DNA from: Bacteroidota bacterium
GTDB lineage: Bacteria > Bacteroidota > Bacteroidia > Bacteroidales > UBA10428
DNA: 23,626 nt
Direction: 5' to 3'
NCBI GenBank assembly: GCA_017860375.1
Contig: JAGDMB010000005.1
Location: 1 to 23,626, forward strand
In this document: one piece after another, positions 1-7,611 of the stretch
Layout of the letters: every line of letters begins with the position of its first letter
How positions within the stretch are numbered: the stretch's first letter is position 1
Notes under the pieces: generated by a model
The model's database searches: none
Told to the model about the DNA's origin: nothing
The model's input: the letters and a program-made list of their open reading frames with translations, nothing else
Made by a program: the position numbers and the translations under genes

Positions 1-78
1 ATTGTCCGATAGAAATTTAATGAAAAAGTCAACTAAATAGTTAGTAAAAAAGGTCAACCTAATTTAGGGATCGTCAAA

Positions 79-208
79 CGATTACCACTAACCTCTTACC
101 TCTTACCTCTTACCTTTAACCGCTTACCCCCTTTCGACACTGCCAGGACCTTCGGACACTGGCAGGTCTTCACCCCTTTCTGATAACCGCTTACCGCTTC
201 GCGATTAC
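79..208. repeat. Heptanucleotide tandem array, two blocks, at the 3' end of the aspartate kinase gene
   Basis: Positions 79-127 hold seven 7-base units in constant phase, each ending in TTAC or TAAC (for example CGATTAC, CTCTTAC three times, CGCTTAC). After an interruption at 128-180, units in the same style return at 181-208 (TGATAAC, CGCTTAC, CGCTTCG, CGATTAC). The last unit contains the TAA stop codon of the minus-strand aspartate kinase gene. The same 7-mers CTCTTAC and CGATTAC recur in the array at 20308-20396. The role is unknown. Heptamer tandem repeats (STRR) are known in cyanobacteria, and this resembles them in form only. Confidence 0.75.
140..165. repeat. Small inverted and direct repeat between the heptamer blocks
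   Basis: CTGCCAG at 140-146 is the exact reverse complement of CTGGCAG at 159-165, giving a 7-bp stem with a 12-base loop. The same segment is also an imperfect direct repeat, with GACACTG followed by C/G-CAGG twice. It looks like a copy or remnant of a dispersed intergenic element rather than a terminator, since no T-run follows. Function unknown. Confidence 0.5.
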
Positions 209-1476
209 CTGCCTTGCCCCCTGTCTTTCACTACCATTTGAATGGTTGACCGTGTGCGCTGCGTTAAAAGAAGGTCTTTGTTCACCAGCACCCTTTCAAT
301 GGTCTTCTCATCGTAATACCGGATGGTTATCAGTTCGAGCCCTGCGGTAGAGGTCACCCTGAATTCCTTTTCGAGATCGGACAAAACACCCGGAATCCGA
401 CTCTGGTCATTGTTGACACACACATCAAAGCTGACGGCTGAATTCTGCATCAGGTTTATTCGTAAACCAAAACCGGCAAAGCACCTGAAGATCTTTTCAA
501 GGTGATCTTCCACGATGAAGGAGAAATCATCCGGATGGATATGGATCAGTACCTGGTCCATCTTGAAAATAAAAGAAGGGATAAGCCTGTCGTACTTCTC
601 ATCGGCTATTACCGTTCCCGCCTCATCCGGATGCAGGAAGGACCGGACATACAGCTTTATTCCTTTGTTTTTAAGAGGTTGTATGGTCTTGGGATGGATG
701 ACACTGGTACCGTAATACGTCAGTTCGATGGCATCCATGTAGGACAACTTTTCCAGTTTCACGGTATTATCAAACCACTTGGGATCTGCATTCAGGACTC
801 CCGGCACATCCTTCCATACGGTGACCGATTCGGCATCCAGCATGTGGGCCAAAACGGCAGCGGTATAATCCGAGCCTTCACGCCCTAAAGTGGTGGTGTG
901 ATTGTTTACGGTAGATCCGAGGAATCCCTGGGTGACATACAGGGATGTCGATTGAAAGGTGAAACGGTTACGGATAAGGTGAGTGGAAAGATTCCAGTCC
1001 ACACGTCCTTCCCTGAAGGTACTATCGGTTTTCAGGTATTGCCGTATATCCACCCATTCGTTGGCCAACCCTGCAAAATTCAAATAGCCGCTTACGATAA
1101 TGGTGGACAGGATTTCTCCCCACGATACAATCTGATCGTAGTCGCGGTTGTAAAAACCGGAAGGATCTTCATCGATATTTGCATACAACCCTGTAAAAAT
1201 ATCCGCAAGCTCTGTCATTAATGGGTGATCTGTATTGGAAATCAGATCTCCCGCAACCGACATATGATAATCCCTGATCTGATCGAGTTCTGCACGGGCT
1301 TTCCCCCTGTCACCGCTAACATAGGCATTGAGTACCCGCTCAAGGGCATTGGTGGTTTTTCCCATGGCAGAAACCACAACAACCAGAGGTTCCTTGTATT
1401 TCAGAAGAATGACACCGATATTCCTGACCGCATCCGCATCTTTGACGGATGCTCCTCCGAATTTGAAAACTTTCAT
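205..1476 (-). CDS. lysC: Aspartate kinase (monofunctional)
   Basis: This 423-residue protein phosphorylates aspartate, the first step of the aspartate-family pathway to lysine, threonine, methionine and diaminopimelate. It opens with the amino-acid-kinase signature KFGGASV at residues 5-11. It has the VVVSAMGKTTN segment near residue 35, a GREGSDYTAA motif near 198, and YGTSVIHPKT near 253, which is typical of aspartokinases. Residues from about 305 onward look like an ACT-type regulatory region, so feedback control by an end-product amino acid is likely by family. No homoserine dehydrogenase domain is fused. The ATG follows a good promoter at 1491-1520 by a short leader. The stop codon lies inside a heptamer repeat unit. 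The gene diverges from mfd. The assignment as aspartokinase is strong; the isozyme class and symbol are less certain. Confidence 0.93.
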   Translation of the reverse strand: MKVFKFGGASVKDADAVRNIGVILLKYKEPLVVVVSAMGKTTNALERVLNAYVSGDRGKARAELDQIRDYHMSVAGDLISNTDHPLMTELADIFTGLYANIDEDPSGFYNRDYDQIVSWGEILSTIIVSGYLNFAGLANEWVDIRQYLKTDSTFREGRVDWNLSTHLIRNRFTFQSTSLYVTQGFLGSTVNNHTTTLGREGSDYTAAVLAHMLDAESVTVWKDVPGVLNADPKWFDNTVKLEKLSYMDAIELTYYGTSVIHPKTIQPLKNKGIKLYVRSFLHPDEAGTVIADEKYDRLIPSFIFKMDQVLIHIHPDDFSFIVEDHLEKIFRCFAGFGLRINLMQNSAVSFDVCVNNDQSRIPGVLSDLEKEFRVTSTAGLELITIRYYDEKTIERVLVNKDLLLTQRTRSTIQMVVKDRGQGR

Positions 1477-1490
1477 GCTGATTTTTAATT

Positions 1491-1520
1491 CAAATTTACT
1501 GCATTTGAAGCATACACAAG
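1491..1520 (-). promoter_or_regulatory. Bacteroidetes-type promoter of the aspartate kinase gene
   Basis: Read on the minus strand there is CTTG (positions 1520-1517), an 18-base spacer, and TAAATTTG (1498-1491). These match the Bacteroides primary-sigma elements TTTG at -33 (3 of 4) and TAnnTTTG at -7 (all defined bases). The -7 box is about 15 bases upstream of the ATG, so the leader would be very short. Confidence 0.6.
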
Positions 1521-1594
1521 CCGCATAAAAATCATTCTTTTCTTTCCTTGCTGATTCGGCACCTCCAATTTACCACAAAATCGGAAATTTTAGC

Positions 1595-1602
1595 CAACTT
1601 TG
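1595..1602 (+). promoter_or_regulatory. Possible -7 element for mfd
   Basis: CAACTTTG matches TAnnTTTG except at the first base. It would place transcription start near 1609, upstream of the GTG at 1632 but downstream of the TTG at 1548. It therefore supports the shorter mfd start. No convincing -33 TTTG was found. Confidence 0.35.
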
Positions 1603-1631
1603 CAGCCTTCACCCAATATTCTTCTATCGTT

Positions 1632-4600
1632 GTGGCTCTTTCCGCATTGCTTTCGTTATACCGTCAGCATCCGTATCACCGTGAGCTGGTTAAGCCCGGT
1701 AAACGGAAATTATGCCTTAGCGGGCTTTCCGGATCCTCCCGTTCTCTTTTTGCCGCTTCGGTGATCAGCGAAACAAGCATTCCCCATCTGGTGATCCTGC
1801 CGGAAAAAGAAGAAGCTGCCTATTTTTACAGCGACCTTGCAAATTTGCTTGGTGAGGATTGCGTTTTCTTTTTTCCCTCCTCGTACAAAAGGGCCGTTCA
1901 TTACGAACAGGTGGATCCCGGAAACATTATCCTGCGGACCCATGCGCTTGACCGGATAGGATCGGCACGGACCGGAAAGGAGGTGAATACTTTTACCGTT
2001 GTGGTGACCTACCCCGAAGGACTTTCGGAAAAAGTCATAACCCCTGAGAAATTGCAAAAGAACACCCTGCCGCTGAACCAGGGGGAAAAGATTTCACCCG
2101 GTTTTATTCATGAAGTCCTCGATGAATATAAATTTCGCATGGTCGATTTTGTCTTCGAGCCCGGGCAGTATTCCATCCGCGGAAGCATTGTCGACATATT
2201 CTCGTATTCAAGCCCTCATCCATACCGGATTGATTTTTTCGGGGATGAAGTAGAGTCGATCCGCTCATTCGATGTGGAAGATCAGCTTTCGAGGGAGCAT
2301 TATGAATCGATCAATATAATCCCGGATATCCACAACCTTTTCCAGTCTGAATCTTCCGAATCCCTGCCCGATTATCTTCCCCGGAATGCCCGTATATGGG
2401 TGCAGGATATCGGTTATACCGCCGAAAAGCTAAACGAGATCTTTGATCGGGTGGTACAAAAAAAAGAACAGGATGGCATTCAGCTGAAGGCAGACCAGCT
2501 CACCACCGGACATGATCTGACAAGAATACTGGAGGATTTTGATGTGGTGGAGATCAATAACCGGCCGTTTTATCCAGATGCCCGTACGTTTTCCTTTTCA
2601 ACCAGTCCCCAGCCTTCTTTTAACAAGAATTTTAACCTGCTCGCGGAAACCTTTCAGCGGAATCATGAAAACGGCTTCGTAAATTATATACTGAGCGACA
2701 GCGAGAAGCAAATTGAGCGTCTTACGGCAATATTCCGGGATATTATTCCCGGTTTGCCATTTCATCCGCTTCTGCGCACCCTTCATGAGGGCTTTGCGGA
2801 TCATGATCTCAGGATATGCTGCTATACCGATCACCAGATATTTGAACGCTTTCATAAATACACCCTTGATGCGTATTTTTCGAACAAGGGAACCCTTACG
2901 CTGAAGGAATTAAAAGGCCTGCAACCCGGGGATTATGTGGTGCACATGGATCATGGCATCGGCAAATTCGGGGGCCTTGAAAAAATCACGATCAACGGAC
3001 GGGTTCAGGAAGCGGTAAGACTGGTATACCAGGATAACGATATTTTGTACGTCAGCATACATTCTCTCCACAAGATATCAAAATACAAGGGAAAGGATGA
3101 TGAAGCTCCACGGCTTTACAAACTCGGGCACGCTGCCTGGCAGCGGCTGAAACAGGCAACCAAGAGTAAGATACAGGATATAGCCCGCGACCTGATAGCC
3201 CTTTATGCAAAACGCAGGATGATGAAAGGGATGGCATTTTCACCCGATACCTATCTACAGTATGAACTGGAAGCCTCTTTCATTTTCGAGGATACCCCTG
3301 ACCAGCTGAAAGCCACCCGTGCAGTCAAGGAGGATATGGAATCGGAAGTTCCCATGGACAGGCTGGTATGCGGTGATGTAGGTTTCGGAAAAACGGAAGT
3401 GGCTGTGAGGGCAGCTTTTAAAGCAGTATCCGACAGCAAACAGGTGGCCGTTCTGGTCCCTACCACCATCCTTGCCCTTCAGCACTATACCACGTTCCGC
3501 GAAAGGCTCAGGGATTTTCCATGCAACATCGATCATATCAGCAGGCTGAGGAGACCGAAAGACCAGAAGGAAACCATCCGCAAACTGGAAGAAGGCAAGG
3601 TCGATATCATCATAGGTACCCACCGTCTCCTGGGTTCCGATATCAAATTCAAAGACCTGGGTTTGCTTATTCTCGATGAAGAACAGAAATTCGGTGTGGC
3701 TGCAAAGGAGAAACTGAAAAAGCTGAAACTCAATGTCGATACCCTTACGCTGACAGCAACTCCCATTCCGCGTACCCTGCAGTTTTCACTGATGGGGGCC
3801 CGTGACCTCTCCATCATCAATACTCCTCCTCCAAACCGTCACCCCATCATCACCGAATTGCACACCTTTAACGAAGAGATCATCCGCGAAGGGATTCTAT
3901 ATGAGGTTTCAAGGGGAGGACAGGTATTTTTCATCCATAACCGCGTGCAGAACATTGCGGAAACAGAAGCGCTGGTGCGGCGACTTTGCCCTGCTGTCAA
4001 AACCGTTATTGCGCATGGCCAGATGGAAGGAATAAAGCTCGAAAAGACCATGCTTGATTTTATTGCGGGAGATTACGATGTGCTGGTTTCAACGGCCATT
4101 ATTGAATCGGGACTGGATATTCCCAATGCCAACACCATCTTCATCAACAACGCGCATCATTTCGGACTGAGTGACCTGCATCAGCTTCGGGGAAGGGTTG
4201 GCCGGTCAAACAAGAAAGCATTCTGCTACCTGCTTGCGCCTCCCGTAAACCTGATGACACCTGAGGCAAGAAGGAGGGTAAAGGCCATCGAGGAATTCTC
4301 CGACCTGGGAAGCGGATTCAATTTGTCGCTGCAGGACCTTGATATCCGAGGGGCAGGCAACCTGCTGGGGGCTGAACAAAGCGGCTTCATTGCGGATATT
4401 GGATTTGAAACCTATACACGGATCCTCAACGAAGCCATCCAGGAGCTGAAAGAAAATGAATACAGGGAAGTATTCGAAAACGGGCAAAAGAAGGAAGACC
4501 AGGTTCCCTCAACCCATTATCTGAATGATTGCCTTGTTGATACAGACCTTGAACTGCTGTTTCCGGAAACCTATATCCCCAATATGGCGGAACGCATGGA

Positions 4601-4973
4601 CCTTTACCGGCAACTCGATCAGATGGAGAATGAAAATGACCTTGCCGCATTTGAATCCCAGCTGAAGGATCGCTTCGGTCCGGTCCCGCCTGAATCAACC
4701 GAATTGATAGAGATCGTGAGATTGCGATGGCTGGCCATGAGCCTGGGTTTTGAAAAACTGGTGCTGAAAGGCCACAAGATGATCGCGTATTTTATTGCTG
4801 ATCCCGGTTCACCCTATTTTAAATCCGCCATCTTTGGTAATATCCTGTCGGCAATTCAGAAAAATCCGCGACTATACAGGATGAAAGAGGGAAAAGGCAA
4901 GCTTACGCTGACCCTTGATGAAATCCATACCGTGTACAGTGCCAAAGAGAAGTTGGCCATGCTGAAGGAATAG
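1632..4973 (+). CDS. mfd: Transcription-repair coupling factor
   Basis: Mfd is an ATP-driven translocase that removes RNA polymerase stalled at DNA lesions and recruits UvrA for nucleotide excision repair. The N-terminal part is the UvrB-like region. The RNA-polymerase-interaction region carries the segment from DYVVHMDHGIG onward. The helicase core has Walker A GDVGFGKTEVA (about residues 581-591), the DEEQKFGV box (about 682) and TATPIPRTL. It also has the motif VI-like QLRGRVGRS and, further on, a C-terminal TRCF domain. I chose GTG 1632, giving 1113 residues, because it places the conserved LYxxHP segment about eight residues in, as I recall from Bacteroides homologues, and because it lies downstream of a candidate -7 box. 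The frame stays open to a TTG at 1548 (1141 residues). The gene ends at a strong terminator shared with groEL. Confidence 0.95.
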   Translation: MALSALLSLYRQHPYHRELVKPGKRKLCLSGLSGSSRSLFAASVISETSIPHLVILPEKEEAAYFYSDLANLLGEDCVFFFPSSYKRAVHYEQVDPGNIILRTHALDRIGSARTGKEVNTFTVVVTYPEGLSEKVITPEKLQKNTLPLNQGEKISPGFIHEVLDEYKFRMVDFVFEPGQYSIRGSIVDIFSYSSPHPYRIDFFGDEVESIRSFDVEDQLSREHYESINIIPDIHNLFQSESSESLPDYLPRNARIWVQDIGYTAEKLNEIFDRVVQKKEQDGIQLKADQLTTGHDLTRILEDFDVVEINNRPFYPDARTFSFSTSPQPSFNKNFNLLAETFQRNHENGFVNYILSDSEKQIERLTAIFRDIIPGLPFHPLLRTLHEGFADHDLRICCYTDHQIFERFHKYTLDAYFSNKGTLTLKELKGLQPGDYVVHMDHGIGKFGGLEKITINGRVQEAVRLVYQDNDILYVSIHSLHKISKYKGKDDEAPRLYKLGHAAWQRLKQATKSKIQDIARDLIALYAKRRMMKGMAFSPDTYLQYELEASFIFEDTPDQLKATRAVKEDMESEVPMDRLVCGDVGFGKTEVAVRAAFKAVSDSKQVAVLVPTTILALQHYTTFRERLRDFPCNIDHISRLRRPKDQKETIRKLEEGKVDIIIGTHRLLGSDIKFKDLGLLILDEEQKFGVAAKEKLKKLKLNVDTLTLTATPIPRTLQFSLMGARDLSIINTPPPNRHPIITELHTFNEEIIREGILYEVSRGGQVFFIHNRVQNIAETEALVRRLCPAVKTVIAHGQMEGIKLEKTMLDFIAGDYDVLVSTAIIESGLDIPNANTIFINNAHHFGLSDLHQLRGRVGRSNKKAFCYLLAPPVNLMTPEARRRVKAIEEFSDLGSGFNLSLQDLDIRGAGNLLGAEQSGFIADIGFETYTRILNEAIQELKENEYREVFENGQKKEDQVPSTHYLNDCLVDTDLELLFPETYIPNMAERMDLYRQLDQMENENDLAAFESQLKDRFGPVPPESTELIEIVRLRWLAMSLGFEKLVLKGHKMIAYFIADPGSPYFKSAIFGNILSAIQKNPRLYRMKEGKGKLTLTLDEIHTVYSAKEKLAMLKE

Positions 4974-4992
4974 CCTGAATGGATTCAGGCAA

Positions 4993-5025
4993 AAAAAAGC
5001 CCCGTCGGTGCGACGGGGCTTTTTT
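4993..5025. terminator. Bidirectional intrinsic terminator between mfd and groEL
   Basis: A perfect 9-bp GC-rich stem (GCCCCGTCG with CGACGGGGC) closes a GTG loop. It is flanked by a run of A on the left and T on the right, so it works in either direction for the convergent mfd and groEL genes. A close relative sits at 11334-11362. Confidence 0.9.
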
Positions 5026-5048
5026 ATAATTATTCTGCTGTTGATTTT

Positions 5049-6683
5049 TTACATCATTCCGCCCATGCCGGGATTGCCACCCATCGGCATCGGGGGTTCC
5101 TTCTCGGGTTTTTCAGCCACAACACACTCGGTGGCAAGGAACATGCCGGCAATGGAAGCTGCATTTTCCAGCGCCACCCGGACAACCTTGGTAGGATCGA
5201 TGACACCGGCCTTTGTCAAAGGCTCGAATTTATCATCCTGGGCATTGTACCCGAAGTCATCTTTCCCTTCCTTGATCCGTTGAACCACAACCGAACCTTC
5301 GTTGCCTGCATTTTCGGCAATCTGGCGGGCAGGTTCTTCCAATGCACGGCGTACGATAGCGATTCCCGTAGTCTGGTCTTCGTTATCGCCTTTCAGCTTG
5401 TCAAGCGATTTCATGGCCCGGATGTATGCGACACCGCCGCCGGGTATAATGCCTTCTTCCACAGCTGCACGTGTTGCACTTAATGCATCTTCCACACGGG
5501 CTTTCTTCTCTTTCATCTCGACCTCTGAAGCAGCACCCACGTACAATACCGCAACGCCTCCGGCGAGTTTGGCCAGCCTTTCCTGCAGTTTTTCCTTGTC
5601 GTAATCAGACGTGGTGGTTTCAATCTGTGCCTTGATTTGCTTAATCCGTCCGTCGATGTTTTTCTTTTCACCGGCACCGTTCACGATGGTAGTATTTTCT
5701 TTATCAATAACCACTTTTTCGCAACGGCCCAGCATGTCTATTTTGGCACCTTCCAGTGTCAGTCCCTTTTCCTCTGAAATTACCACACCGCCGGTAAGAA
5801 CTGCAATATCCTCGAGCATTTCTTTCCTCCTGTCGCCAAAACCCGGAGCTTTAACTGCCGCAATTTTTAGCGAACCTCTGAGTTTATTTACCACAAGGGT
5901 CGCAAGGGCTTCCCCGTCAATATCCTCAGCGATGATTAACAAAGGCTTTCCGGCTTGTGCAATGGGCTCAAGCACCGGGAGCAGATCTTTCATGGTGGAG
6001 ATCTTCTTATCCGAAAGCAAGATATACGCATTTTCCAGAACCGCTTCCATCTTATCGGGATCGGTGATAAAATAAGCGGAAATATAACCCCGGTCAAACT
6101 GCATCCCTTCCACTACCTCAACATGGGTCTCCGTTGTTTTGGCTTCTTCAACCGTGATGACCCCTTCTTTTTTAACCTTGGCCATGGCTTCGGCAATCAG
6201 TTTGCCTATGGTATGGTCGTTGTTGGCCGAAACGGAAGCGACCTGCTCAATTTTCTGGCTGTCTTCGCCAATGGAATGGGATTGTTTTTTGAGGTCTTCA
6301 ATTACAACCTGAACTGCCTTGTCAATTCCCCTCTTCAGGTCCATCGGATTGGCACCGGCAGTGACGTTCTTCAAACCGACGGTGACAATAGACTGCGCCA
6401 AAACAGTAGCGGTCGTTGTACCATCACCGGCATCATCATTGGTTTTGGATGCCACTTCTTTCACAAGCTGTGCTCCGATATTCTCGAAGGGATCTTCCAG
6501 TTCAATTTCCTTGGCTACCGTCACACCATCCTTGGTGACGGTGGGAGCACCGAATTTCTTATCCAGGATCACATTGCGGCCTTTAGGACCCAGGGTAACT
6601 TTTACGGCGTTGGCGAGCGCGTCAACACCTTTTTTCAGCTGTTCGCGGGCTTCAATATTGAATTTAATTTCTTTTGTTGCCAT
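5049..6683 (-). CDS. groEL: Chaperonin GroEL (Hsp60)
   Basis: GroEL forms the double-ring ATP-dependent folding chamber of the cytoplasm. The 544-residue length is standard. It begins MATKEIKFN, carries the ATP-binding DGTTTATVLAQS segment near residue 87, and ends in a short Gly/Met-rich tail (GGNPGMGGMM) as usual for the family. It is the second gene of a groES-groEL unit, 36 bases after the groES stop. It ends at the terminator it shares with convergent mfd. No duplication or frame break is visible. Heat-shock control is expected for the family; the visible upstream signal is the sigma-54-like element before groES. Confidence 0.98.
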   Translation of the reverse strand: MATKEIKFNIEAREQLKKGVDALANAVKVTLGPKGRNVILDKKFGAPTVTKDGVTVAKEIELEDPFENIGAQLVKEVASKTNDDAGDGTTTATVLAQSIVTVGLKNVTAGANPMDLKRGIDKAVQVVIEDLKKQSHSIGEDSQKIEQVASVSANNDHTIGKLIAEAMAKVKKEGVITVEEAKTTETHVEVVEGMQFDRGYISAYFITDPDKMEAVLENAYILLSDKKISTMKDLLPVLEPIAQAGKPLLIIAEDIDGEALATLVVNKLRGSLKIAAVKAPGFGDRRKEMLEDIAVLTGGVVISEEKGLTLEGAKIDMLGRCEKVVIDKENTTIVNGAGEKKNIDGRIKQIKAQIETTTSDYDKEKLQERLAKLAGGVAVLYVGAASEVEMKEKKARVEDALSATRAAVEEGIIPGGGVAYIRAMKSLDKLKGDNEDQTTGIAIVRRALEEPARQIAENAGNEGSVVVQRIKEGKDDFGYNAQDDKFEPLTKAGVIDPTKVVRVALENAASIAGMFLATECVVAEKPEKEPPMPMGGNPGMGGMM

Positions 6684-6719
6684 ATTTATGATTTTTTGAA
6701 TTAATGATTAATCGCTCTT

Positions 6720-6998
6720 TTAGACAATTGCGAGAATGTCAGTCTGCTTCATGATAAGATAATCTTTGCCGTCGAGGTTGATTTCGGTACCGGCATACTT
6801 CCCGTACAATACAACATCCCCTACCTTGACTTCCATTTTTTCATCCTTGGTGCCGGGCCCGGCTGCCATAACAGTTCCACGCTGGGGTTTTTCTTTTGCG
6901 GAATCGGGTATAATAATTCCACTGATGGTTTTTTCCTGTGCTTCGAGTGGTTTAACAACAACCCTGTCTGCCAAAGGTTTAATCTTTACATCTGACAT
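6720..6998 (-). CDS. groES: Co-chaperonin GroES (Hsp10)
   Basis: GroES caps the GroEL ring and drives the folding cycle. The 92-residue protein starts MSDVKIKPLADRVVV, has the mobile-loop region EAQEKTISGIIIPDSAKEKPQRG, and ends with KDYLIMKQTDILAI, all typical. I chose the ATG at 6998. A TTG two codons upstream (7004) only lengthens the frame without family support. It lies just before groEL, and a strong terminator separates it from secG, so groES-groEL should be its own transcription unit. No CIRCE inverted repeat (HrcA site) is present upstream. Confidence 0.97.
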   Translation of the reverse strand: MSDVKIKPLADRVVVKPLEAQEKTISGIIIPDSAKEKPQRGTVMAAGPGTKDEKMEVKVGDVVLYGKYAGTEINLDGKDYLIMKQTDILAIV

Positions 6999-7048
6999 AT
7001 TCAATTATTTTTAAGTTAAACAAAATTTTAAAAATCTTATTGACCCTT

Positions 7049-7064
7049 AGCGAATTTTGTGCCA
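7049..7064 (-). promoter_or_regulatory. Sigma-54-like -24/-12 element upstream of groES
   Basis: On the minus strand the sequence is TGGCAC-N5-TCGCT. The RpoN consensus is TGGCAC-N5-TTGCW, so the invariant GG and GC are present at the exact spacing and only one consensus base differs. Transcription would start near 7038, about 40 bases before the groES ATG. By simple arithmetic, nine fixed bases in this arrangement are expected about 0.2 times by chance on both strands of this window. Direct evidence of use is lacking. Confidence 0.45.
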
Positions 7065-7100
7065 AAAGGAAACTGCACCTATTTTGCCGGTTATAAAACA

Positions 7101-7137
7101 AAAAAGTGTCAGACGATATGACAACCTGACACTTTTT
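7101..7137 (-). terminator. Intrinsic terminator after secG
   Basis: AAAAAGTGTCAG (7101-7112) and CTGACACTTTTT (7126-7137) form a perfect 12-bp stem with a 13-base loop. On the minus strand the stem is followed by more T-rich sequence. It ends the secG transcript and separates it from groES. The flanking A and T runs would let it work in both directions. Confidence 0.85.
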
Positions 7138-7159
7138 CCCTTTTTGAACGGTTCAGGGT

Positions 7160-7495
7160 TTAATTGCCTTCATTATTCTCGTCCGGTATATTGGTGGGGT
7201 ATGAAGGCACCTGATCCGTCGGAATAGCGCTTTCAATATTCTGGATCTTGGTCTGTCCCTGGTCTCCTTTATTCCGGTTGATAAACATGGTGGCCAGTAT
7301 GCTTAGCACCACAATGGCTGAAGCAAGTCCCCAGGTAGCCTTTTCAATAAAATCGGCCGTACGCTTAACCCCCATGAACTGACTGGAGGCTGAAAATCCG
7401 GATGCCAGTCCCCCGCCTTTTGGATTCTGAACCAATACGATCAGTATCAGAAGAATACTGATAAATAAAACGATCCCTATAATTAAACCGTACAT
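7160..7495 (-). CDS. secG: Preprotein translocase subunit SecG
   Basis: SecG is the small accessory subunit of the SecYEG inner-membrane channel. The 111-residue protein has two hydrophobic segments (about residues 2-22 and 51-72) joined by the conserved loop QNPKGGGLASGFSASSQFMGVKRTADFIEKATW. I chose ATG 7495 (MYGLIIG). The frame runs upstream to 7558, but that extension is encoded by the octamer repeat array and is unlikely to be protein. The C-terminal 40 residues are polar and variable. It follows lptE and the TPR gene in an order I recognise from Bacteroidetes genomes. Confidence 0.95.
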   Translation of the reverse strand: MYGLIIGIVLFISILLILIVLVQNPKGGGLASGFSASSQFMGVKRTADFIEKATWGLASAIVVLSILATMFINRNKGDQGQTKIQNIESAIPTDQVPSYPTNIPDENNEGN

Positions 7496-7499
7496 AGTA

Positions 7500-7539
7500 T
7501 TTGTTGATTTGTTGATTTGTCGATTTGTCGATTTGTTGA
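7500..7539. repeat. Octanucleotide tandem array directly upstream of secG
   Basis: There are five exact-phase copies of TTTGTYGA: TTTGTTGA twice, TTTGTCGA twice, TTTGTTGA once. The array ends five bases before the secG start codon, in the leader or promoter zone. A change in copy number would move anything upstream by 8 bp per unit. Whether the number varies cannot be seen here. Confidence 0.9.
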
Positions 7540-7546
7540 TTTTACA

Positions 7547-7606
7547 TTCACGGTTCATGGTTTACAGATCATGTCAGCAATCACCGTGAACTGTAAACCG
7601 TCAACT
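7547..7606. repeat. Degenerate heptamer and inverted repeat between the TPR gene and secG
   Basis: Units GTGAACT, GTAAACC and GTCAACT follow one another at 7587-7607. Related units occur in the opposite orientation at 7547-7567. As a result TTCACGGT (7547-7554) is the reverse complement of 7583-7590, and GGTTTACAG (7559-7567) is the reverse complement of 7591-7599. No T-run follows. The whole gap between the two genes is repeat sequence. Confidence 0.6.
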
Positions 7607-7611
7607 GTCTT

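Noticed and set aside
5302..6704. Long open frames on the plus strand opposite groEL
   Set aside because: They are antisense shadows of a highly conserved gene with biased codons; they show no family features.
7500..7606. CRISPR array
   Set aside because: Units are 7-8 bases with no spacers, and no cas genes are present.
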